Part shown: in pieces, positions 1-4,909 of the stretch
Position numbering within the stretch: position 1 is the first letter of the stretch
How the letters are laid out: each line of letters starts with the position of its first letter
Origin: Planctomycetota bacterium
GTDB lineage: Bacteria > Planctomycetota > Planctomycetia > Gemmatales > Gemmataceae
Assembly: GCA_018970845.1 (NCBI GenBank)
Contig: JAGWVO010000125.1
Coordinates: 1 to 9,254 of the forward strand
Length of the DNA stretch: 9,254 nucleotides
Direction: 5' to 3'
Notes under the pieces: generated by a model
Seen by the model: the letters and a program-made list of their open reading frames with translations, nothing else
Databases searched by the model: none
Told to the model about the DNA's origin: nothing
Position numbers and translations under genes: made by a program

Positions 1-134
1 AGCGCCGCGCCCGCGATCAGCCACGCGTGAAACGGCAGGAACAAGGGGGAATCGCACAGGCCGATGTCGGCGGCGGCGACGAACGGCAGGCCGGTCAGCC
101 ACGCGGCGAGCAGCGGCGCGACGCGTGGCGGCAT
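1..134 (-). CDS. Hydrophobic membrane protein, N-terminal part only (cut by window edge)
   Basis: An open frame starts at the ATG at 134-132 and stays open to the window edge, giving 44 complete codons. The start has a good ribosome binding site: GAAAGGA ends 9 bases upstream of the ATG. It begins 16 bases after the stop of the SelW-like gene, so it probably sits in the same transcript. The N-terminus MPPRVAPLLAAWLTGLPFV is hydrophobic over about residues 5-21. A second hydrophobic stretch begins near residue 31 (LFLPFHAWLIAGAAL) and runs off the window. This looks like a multi-pass inner-membrane protein. The pattern of a proline-rich break followed by an aromatic hydrophobic helix loosely recalls small membrane proteins of the DUF3311 type, but that is only a weak resemblance and I do not recognise the family. 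The coding call rests on the start signal, spacing and frame. Confidence 0.55.
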   Translation of the reverse strand, partial: MPPRVAPLLAAWLTGLPFVAAADIGLCDSPLFLPFHAWLIAGAA

Positions 135-150
135 GGGAGGGTGTCCTTTC

Positions 151-387
151 TCAGGGGAGCGACGCGCCCACCGCCTCCACGGCCCAGGCCTCGTCGGGGA
201 ACTTGCCTTCCTTCAGCTTGCTGTAAAGCAGCTTATCGCCAACCGACAGCTCGAAGCACCCGCCGTCGGAGGGCACCAGCTCGAGCGAACCGACGCGGGC
301 CTTGAACCGGGCCAGGATCTTTCCCGTCAAACTGACGGCCTGGGGTTCGTAGTTTCACTTGCTGCAGTAGCGCAATGTCACGCGCAT
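151..387 (-). CDS. SelW-like (Rdx family) selenoprotein with in-frame UGA as selenocysteine
   Basis: Reading from the ATG at 387-385 gives MRVTLRYCSK, then TGA at 357-355, then an uninterrupted frame to a second TGA at 153-151: 78 residues if the first TGA is read as Sec (U11). The start has GGGAGG ending 8 bases upstream. The sequence fits the SelT/SelW/SelH (Rdx) family: a beta strand ending in Y-C-x-x-U (C8, U11), then an amphipathic helix (SLTGKILARFKARVG), an acidic/hydrophobic strand (SLELVPS), the family's glycine-rich GGCFEL segment (42-47), a strand with LLYSKLKEGKFPDE (53-66), and a short C-terminal helix. Related bacterial proteins commonly have CxxC here, so the TGA falls exactly on the second redox residue. 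The family has a thioredoxin-like fold and is thought to act as a small cytoplasmic thiol/selenol redox protein; its substrate is not known. It lies 51 bases after the DUF1552 gene and 16 before the next start. A nonsense mutation or read error of TGC/TGT is the main alternative; the stem-loop after the TGA argues against it. Confidence 0.85.
312..343 (-). promoter_or_regulatory. Candidate bacterial SECIS element (selenocysteine insertion stem-loop)
   Basis: Directly downstream of the in-frame TGA (357-355), on the coding strand, a two-part hairpin can be drawn. The lower stem is CCAGG (343-339) with CCTGG (316-312). The upper stem is CCGTCA (338-333) with TGACGG (329-324). The apical loop is GTT (332-330), or AGTTT if the last A-T pair opens. 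A 7-base bulge, GAAAGAT (323-317), lies on the 3' side only. All pairs are Watson-Crick. The base of the lower stem is 11 bases after the TGA, and the apical loop is 22 bases after it. Bacterial SECIS elements sit inside the coding region just after UGA, with a loop roughly 16-37 bases away and a conserved G at one of the first loop positions; this hairpin meets those points. It would recruit SelB with Sec-tRNA. The bulge is larger than in E. coli fdhF. No folding energy was computed. Confidence 0.7.
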
Positions 388-438
388 GGAAGGAGCCTCC
401 CAACAGGGTTGACGGACGCGGGGGCCCCGCCGGGGGAA

Positions 439-1743
439 TCAGAGTCCCGTCAGGGCGCCGTCCTTGCAGAACTCGGGGTTGCCGAACGACTTGATGCCGT
501 GCCCGAAGGCGTTGGCCAGCGACACGAGGAAGCGGTTGTGCGGCACCTTGGGGAACTTGAGGGCCCGGCCGGTCTTGAAGCCCAGGCCGCCGCCGACCGC
601 CACGAAGGGGATGTCGTCGAGGGTGTGGCTGTTGCCCTTGCCCAGCTCGTTGGTCCAGACGATGGTCGTGTGGTCGAGCATCGAGCCGGTGCCGTTGGGC
701 TCGGGGGTGTCGGCGAGCTTCTTGGCCAGCGCCGCCATCTGCTGGCAGAACCAGATGTTGATCTTGATGAGCTTGGCGCGGGCCTCGGCGTTGGTGTCGG
801 GCTCGTGGGAAAGCTCGTGGTGGCCCTGCTCGACGCCGAGCCAGCGCATGCGCGCCATGCCCACGGAGTTGGTGAACTGGAGCGTGGCGACGCGGGCGAA
901 GTCGGCCTTGAGGGCGTTGACGAGGAGGTCGGCCTGCATGGAGGCGAGCCTGGGGATGTTGTCGTTCTCCTCGCGCACGCCGCGGGGCAGCTCGGGGGCG
1001 GCGTGGCCGAGGCCCTGGGCCTTGGAGGCGGCGAGCTCCTTCTCCATGTCGCGGACGAAGCCGGCGTGCTCCTCGAGGAGTCGGCGGTCGTCCTTGCCGA
1101 GCCTGCCCTTGAGCCTGGCGAGGTCCTCGCCGACCTCGTCGAGGACGCTGGCGAGGTTCTCGCGGTCCTTGGAGCGGCCGTAGAGCTTGTTGAACATCAG
1201 ATACGGATCGTCAATGGGGGCGACCGGTCGGTTGGGGCCGGAGTAGACCATGCGCGTCCAGGTGTCGGCGCGCTCGGGCACCATGACGCCGAACTCGAGC
1301 GAGCCGAAGCGGGTGCGCGTGGCGGGATCCTTCTGGAGGAACTCCTTGATCTCCTGGTCGATGGAGTGGCCGCGGGCCCATCCGGCGGGGGTGTGCGAGC
1401 CGCCCTGGATGTTGCCGGGGAACAGTTCCACGCCGGTGAGCAGGCAGCCCATGCCGCGCATGTGGTTGTCGCCGTCGCCGCGCACCTTGTCGCAGACGCC
1501 GTGCAGCGTGAGGGTTTTCGCCCTGAACGGCTCGAGGGGCTGGAGGATCTCCTTGAGGACGAGGTCGCCCTGGTTGTCGGGCCAGAAGGCGTTGGGTATG
1601 ACGCCGTTGGGGCTGAACATGACCACGAGCCTTTGCCGGGGCTTCGAGGCGGCCGGGGCGCAGGCGGCGAGGTTCTGCAGGAACGGCAGGCTGGCGGCGG
1701 AAAGCCCCGCGGCCCGCATGAAGGTTCGTCGCGTGTTCAGCAT
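439..1743 (-). CDS. DUF1552 (HXXSHH family) protein with twin-arginine signal
   Basis: This 434-residue protein is typical in length for DUF1552/HXXSHH (PF07586), a family abundant in planctomycetes and other PVC bacteria and in myxobacteria; its biochemical role is unknown. The N-terminus has a twin-arginine motif TRRTFMR (4-10) followed by a hydrophobic stretch (11-22), so export through Tat in folded form is likely. LAAC at 25-28 resembles a lipobox, so it may be anchored as a lipoprotein through C28. Family landmarks follow: a first strand RLVVMFSPNGVIPNAFWP (38-55), GDNHMRGMGCLLTG (91-104), the signature region GHHELSHE (307-314), and the C-terminal block LDHTTIVWTNELGKGNSH (356-373) with a glycine-rich VAVGGGLG (381-388). 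The final His of HXXSHH is Glu here (E314). Family members usually pair with a large DUF1592-type cytochrome protein; none is next to it here. An 80-base gap separates it from hemE, suggesting its own promoter. Upstream of the ATG only a weak GGGG is seen. Confidence 0.9.
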   Translation of the reverse strand: MLNTRRTFMRAAGLSAASLPFLQNLAACAPAASKPRQRLVVMFSPNGVIPNAFWPDNQGDLVLKEILQPLEPFRAKTLTLHGVCDKVRGDGDNHMRGMGCLLTGVELFPGNIQGGSHTPAGWARGHSIDQEIKEFLQKDPATRTRFGSLEFGVMVPERADTWTRMVYSGPNRPVAPIDDPYLMFNKLYGRSKDRENLASVLDEVGEDLARLKGRLGKDDRRLLEEHAGFVRDMEKELAASKAQGLGHAAPELPRGVREENDNIPRLASMQADLLVNALKADFARVATLQFTNSVGMARMRWLGVEQGHHELSHEPDTNAEARAKLIKINIWFCQQMAALAKKLADTPEPNGTGSMLDHTTIVWTNELGKGNSHTLDDIPFVAVGGGLGFKTGRALKFPKVPHNRFLVSLANAFGHGIKSFGNPEFCKDGALTGL

Positions 1744-1823
1744 GGCGAAGTGCCCCGTGGATATAGCTCGATTATTTCACCCGAAACGCGGCCGTGCCAG
1801 CCTGATTCATGACTTATCGGCAT
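1744..1823 (-). promoter_or_regulatory. Intergenic gap with possible promoter for the DUF1552 gene
   Basis: This 80-base space lies between the hemE stop and the DUF1552 start. It contains a short AT-rich patch in an otherwise very GC-rich window: on the minus strand GAAATAATCGAGCTATATCC. AATAAT at 1776-1771 matches a sigma-70 -10 box in five of six positions, but the hexamer 17 bases upstream, TGGCAC at 1799-1794, is a poor -35 (two of six). TATATC at 1765-1760 is an alternative -10 but would leave a very short leader. A promoter here is inferred mainly from the gap and the AT patch. Confidence 0.3.
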
Positions 1824-2840
1824 TCAGGCCGGTTCCTTGACACCCGCGGCGCGCAGGAAGGCCCGGACATTCTCCACCGGGGTGCGGCGGTCGACCCCGT
1901 GGCTGAGGTTGAGGATGTGCCGGCGGCCGCCGCCGGCGGCGAGGCAGGCGCGCGTGGCGGCCTCCACCTCGGCGACCGTGCCCGAGCGCAGCACCGACTC
2001 GGCCACATTCCCCTGGAACACCAGTTGGGGATAGTCGGCGCGGGCCCGGGCCAGGTCGTGCCGGGCCCCCAGCGACACCACCTGGGCCCCCGCCGAGCAG
2101 ACCTTGTCGAGGTAGGGGCATTCCTTGACGAACAGGATGCCCGGGGCGCCGGTGACATCGGCCATGATGGAGCTGTGCCAGGGCTGGGCCCAGTCGTCGT
2201 ATTCGGAGGGGGTGAGCTTGCCGGCCCAGGAGTCGAACAGTTGCCAGGCGTCGGCGCCGGCGGCGACGAGGGTGTTGACGAAGTTGCCGGTGGCCTTGCC
2301 GATCTTCGCCAAGAGGGCGTTCCACGCCTCCGGCTGGCGGGCGGCGAAGCGGCGCGTGGCCTCGATGTCCTTGCCCGTGCCGATGCAGTAGCTGGCCACG
2401 GTGAACGGCGCGCCCGCGAACACCAGGATGGGCAGGGCGCCCGCCAGGCGCACCCGCACCCCCTCGAGCAGGTCGAGGATGTGCTGGTAGGCGCGGGGGG
2501 CGGGATTCGGGTCGAGCGCCTCGACATCGGCCAGGGAGGCCACCGGGCGGTCGGGCATCGGCCCGATCTCGTTGAGCAACTGGAACGGCAGCCCCATGGC
2601 CACGGGAAGCGTGGTGATGTCGTAAAAGAGGATGATGCCATCCACCCCGAAGCGGCGCGGCAGGAGCGTGGCCTCGATGGCGAGGTCGACCCGTTCGGAG
2701 AACTCGTAGAAGCCGAGGCCCTGCCTGACGCGGTGATACTCGGGATCCCAGCGGCCGGCCTGCCTCATGGCCCACGCGGGGACGCGCTCGATTTCCTCGC
2801 CGCGCGCCGCCCGAACCAGCAAGTGTTGCGATGGCTTCAT
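1824..2840 (-). CDS. hemE: Uroporphyrinogen decarboxylase
   Basis: HemE decarboxylates the four acetate side chains of uroporphyrinogen III to give coproporphyrinogen III, a cytoplasmic step of haem synthesis. The 338-residue product (usual length about 340-360) begins MKPSQHLLVRAARGE, the normal start of the family. An in-frame TTG 27 bases upstream could add nine residues, but the ATG at 2840-2838 fits the family better and has GGGAG about 11 bases upstream. Visible landmarks are RVPAWAMRQAGRWDPEY (19-35), carrying the substrate-binding arginines R26 and R30; ILFYDITTLP (70-79) with the catalytic aspartate D74; FAGAPFTVASY (141-151); FDSWAG (202-207); and NLSHGVDRRTPVENV (311-325) with H314. 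Two usually conserved spots differ: the C-terminal GNLDP motif reads GNVAE (278-282), and the preceding DW segment reads GARHD (258-262). The gene lies 37 bases after ubiE. Core catalytic residues are present, so it is probably active. Confidence 0.95.
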   Translation of the reverse strand: MKPSQHLLVRAARGEEIERVPAWAMRQAGRWDPEYHRVRQGLGFYEFSERVDLAIEATLLPRRFGVDGIILFYDITTLPVAMGLPFQLLNEIGPMPDRPVASLADVEALDPNPAPRAYQHILDLLEGVRVRLAGALPILVFAGAPFTVASYCIGTGKDIEATRRFAARQPEAWNALLAKIGKATGNFVNTLVAAGADAWQLFDSWAGKLTPSEYDDWAQPWHSSIMADVTGAPGILFVKECPYLDKVCSAGAQVVSLGARHDLARARADYPQLVFQGNVAESVLRSGTVAEVEAATRACLAAGGGRRHILNLSHGVDRRTPVENVRAFLRAAGVKEPA

Positions 2841-2877
2841 CCGAAATCCGTCTCCCGGGGTGTCCAAGACGGATGTT

Positions 2878-3630
2878 CTAAGGAATTCCGGGCGGTTTTC
2901 GCCCCCAGTACAGCGTGGCGATGCCGAAGGTGAGCGAACGCCAGGTGGCCCCGGGGATGCCGGCCTCGGCGAAGATGGCGGCGAGCGCCTCCCGCTCGGG
3001 AAACGCCGCGACGCTGGCGGGAAGGTAGGAGTAGGCGAAGTCGCTCGACCGCGAGACCCACCGGCCGATCACCGGCAGGATGTTGCGGAAATACCACAGG
3101 TAGAGCGGCCTGAGGGGCCAGAGCCTCGGCGTGGAGAACTCGAGCACGGCGACCGTGCCGCCGGGAGCGCAGACGCGCGCCATCTCGCGCAGGCCGGCGA
3201 GGGTGTCGGCGACATTGCGGAGGCCGAAGGCGACCGTGACCGCGCGGAAGGAGGCGTCGGGAAACGGCAGGCGCATCGTGTCGGCGACGAGGAACGGGAT
3301 CTTGCCCGCCGCCTTGGCATGGCCGCGCACCAGCATCGGCGCGCAGAAGTCGGTGGCCACCACCTCGAGTTTGCCGCCCGCGGCGCGGTGGTAGGCCAGA
3401 GCCAGGTCTCCGGTGCCCGTGCAGACATCGAGGTGCGGGCCCGAGAGGTCGGGCGGCACCAGGCGGGTGGCGCGCCATCGCCAGTAGCGGTCGACATTGA
3501 GGCTGAGAAGGTGGTTGAGGCGGTCGTAGCTGTGGGCGATGTCCGCGAACATGGCGCGGATGCTGGACGACTTCTTGTCGAGCGGGAGCTTGGGGTCGGT
3601 CGCGGGCATCGGCAAGGTCTCCGATGCCAT
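2878..3630 (-). CDS. ubiE/menG: UbiE/MenG quinone C-methyltransferase
   Basis: This SAM-dependent enzyme methylates the ring of demethylmenaquinone (MenG) and, in some bacteria, of the ubiquinone precursor (UbiE). The 250-residue product has the full family pattern: MFADIAHSYDRLNHLLSLN (27-45), motif I LDVCTGTGDLAL (67-78) for SAM, D94 after the second strand, VADT (115-118), the UbiE signature VAFGLRNV (133-140), LEFSTP (163-168), and the C-terminal YSYLPASVAAFP (200-211). In this kind of organism menaquinone is the likelier substrate, but the sequence alone does not decide this. The start is uncertain. The ATG at 3630 has no purine-rich site before it (the upstream bases read CCCTCCCTACC). 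The ATG at 3609 (M8) has GGAG nine bases upstream and would still leave the whole domain. The gene starts 21 bases after the WaaG-like gene and ends 37 before hemE, so co-transcription is likely. Confidence 0.93.
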   Translation of the reverse strand: MASETLPMPATDPKLPLDKKSSSIRAMFADIAHSYDRLNHLLSLNVDRYWRWRATRLVPPDLSGPHLDVCTGTGDLALAYHRAAGGKLEVVATDFCAPMLVRGHAKAAGKIPFLVADTMRLPFPDASFRAVTVAFGLRNVADTLAGLREMARVCAPGGTVAVLEFSTPRLWPLRPLYLWYFRNILPVIGRWVSRSSDFAYSYLPASVAAFPEREALAAIFAEAGIPGATWRSLTFGIATLYWGRKPPGIP

Positions 3631-3651
3631 GGTAGGGAGGGCGGCGCCGGA

Positions 3652-4821
3652 TCAGGCGGCGCGTCGGCGGCGCGCCGCCTCGGCGAACACCTCGAGCATT
3701 TGCCTGTAGTGCTGGTCGAAGGTCCAGCGGGCGGCGGATTGCCGGCCGGCCTGGCCGCAGCGGAGGCGCTCGCGCGGGTCGAAAAACCGCTCGATGGCGC
3801 GGGCCAGCGCCCGGTGGTTGTGCGGATCCTCGATGACGATCCCCTCGCGCGGCGGGGTCATCAGCTCCGAGGCGCCGTTGTGCCGGGTCGTGATGACGGG
3901 CAGCCCGCACGACATCGCCTCGGGCACGACATGCGAGCACGGGTCGTAGAAGGTGGGATGGATGAACATGTCGGAGGCGAAGTAGCCGTCGCGCATGTCC
4001 TTGCGGTAGCCGGCGAAGACGACGCGGTCGCGGACGCCGATTCTCCGCGCGAGCTGTTCCATGGCCTTGAAATTGTCCGACCCCGTGGCCAGCAGGCGGA
4101 AGCGGTTGCCCGCGGGGAGGTGCCGGAGGGCGGCCAGAAGGCAGGGCAGGCCCTTGAGCCTGTAGTTCATGCCGCAGAACAGGCCGACGATTTCCTCGGG
4201 GCGGATGCCGAGCTCGGTGCGCACCTTGTCGCGGCGGAGGGGCCTGTCGTTCTCCACGAACCTGTCGGGGTTGGTGGCGATGCGCGCGACTCGGAGGTTT
4301 TCGGGAGGGATGGAATAGTACTTCTGGAAATGGCCGCGGACCATCTCGCTGATGGCGATCACCAGCGCCTTGTTCTCGCCGAGGTACTGCCGCCTCTCCA
4401 GCGCCATGAACGACTGGTGGGCGGGATCGAACCTCTTGACGAGGCGCATGAACGCGCGGCCGGGGCCCGGCGGCTCCTTGAGGATGTTGTGGTCGGCGCT
4501 GGCGGCGTACAGGCCGCCCTGCGGGTAGAGGATGTCAAGGCCCCAGGTCTTGTCGAAGCCGATGGTGGCGTCGTGCCGGTGGCCCTTGAGCGCGTTGAGC
4601 ACCGCGTTGCCAAAGCTCCACGGCCTGAGGAACCGGGGCCAGGACCTCGCCTTGACGGAATGGTAGACCACCGGTTCGGGCAGCGCGGAGGCGTCCCAGC
4701 GGGTGGCGTACAGGTGAACGGTGTGGCCGTCGGCGACGAGGCGGTGGGCCAGCGAGGCGATGTAGGTCTCGCATCCGCCCCTTTGGGGAAGCACGCTCTC
4801 GTAGCAGAACGCGATGTCCAT
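3652..4821 (-). CDS. WaaG-like GT4 glycosyltransferase (LPS core)
   Basis: This 389-residue GT-B enzyme of the GT4 family resembles WaaG/RfaG, which adds the first glucose to heptose II of the LPS core on the cytoplasmic face. The N-terminal domain begins MDIAFCYESVLPQRGG with the acceptor-side glycine loop at 15-16, and includes GFDKTWGLDILYPQGGLYAA (88-107), similar to the WaaG region after its GFNK segment. The C-terminal donor domain has GMNYRLKG (217-224), whose R221 and K223 normally bind the sugar-nucleotide phosphates, and DPCSHVVPEAMSCGLPVITT (293-312). This last is the EX7E site with Asp (D293) in place of the first Glu and E301 kept. The ATG at 4821 is preferred over a TTG one codon upstream; GGGG lies 6 bases before the ATG. 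The context, after waaF and a core kinase, supports LPS core assembly. The donor sugar cannot be read from the sequence. Confidence 0.88.
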   Translation of the reverse strand: MDIAFCYESVLPQRGGCETYIASLAHRLVADGHTVHLYATRWDASALPEPVVYHSVKARSWPRFLRPWSFGNAVLNALKGHRHDATIGFDKTWGLDILYPQGGLYAASADHNILKEPPGPGRAFMRLVKRFDPAHQSFMALERRQYLGENKALVIAISEMVRGHFQKYYSIPPENLRVARIATNPDRFVENDRPLRRDKVRTELGIRPEEIVGLFCGMNYRLKGLPCLLAALRHLPAGNRFRLLATGSDNFKAMEQLARRIGVRDRVVFAGYRKDMRDGYFASDMFIHPTFYDPCSHVVPEAMSCGLPVITTRHNGASELMTPPREGIVIEDPHNHRALARAIERFFDPRERLRCGQAGRQSAARWTFDQHYRQMLEVFAEAARRRRAA

Positions 4822-4824
4822 CAA

Positions 4825-4909
4825 TCACCCCGAACGGTCCGCCTCCCGGTTGGCTCCAGAATTATCGGACCGTTGCGCTCCCTCCATGAGACTTCAGGAA
4901 AAGGTCAAG
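4825..4909 (-). promoter_or_regulatory. Gap before the waaG-like gene with a 9-base perfect inverted repeat
   Basis: In the 85 bases between the kinase stop and the waaG-like start, AACGGTCCG (4874-4866 on the minus strand) and CGGACCGTT (4841-4833) are perfect inverted copies separated by 24 bases. As RNA they could form a 9-pair stem whose foot is 11 bases before the ATG, with the purine-rich CCGGGAGG inside the loop. There is no run of T after the second arm, so an intrinsic terminator is unlikely. GATAAT at 4866-4861 resembles a -10 box in five of six positions, but no good -35 lies at the right distance. A regulatory or structural role in the leader is possible; function is not shown. 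Confidence 0.35.

Noticed and set aside
151..387. SelW-like gene as a pseudogene with a nonsense mutation
   Set aside because: A random stop would not be expected to fall exactly on the second redox residue and be followed by a well-placed stem-loop; the rest of the frame is intact. It remains the main alternative.
418..430. GC-rich hairpin (GCGGG, loop of three, CCCGC) just after the DUF1552 stop as a terminator
   Set aside because: There is no T run after it, and such palindromes are common by chance in sequence this GC-rich. A gene with a strong ribosome binding site follows directly.
1786..1799. TGGCACG on the minus strand as a sigma-54 -24 element
   Set aside because: The -24 half is good, but the bases at the -12 position read CGTTTC rather than TTGCA/T at the required spacing.
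64..1812. Long plus-strand open frame of 582 codons
   Set aside because: It lies opposite the DUF1552 and SelW-like genes, shows repetitive low-complexity Gly/Ala/Val/Glu composition and no recognisable domain. It is a shadow frame produced by high GC.
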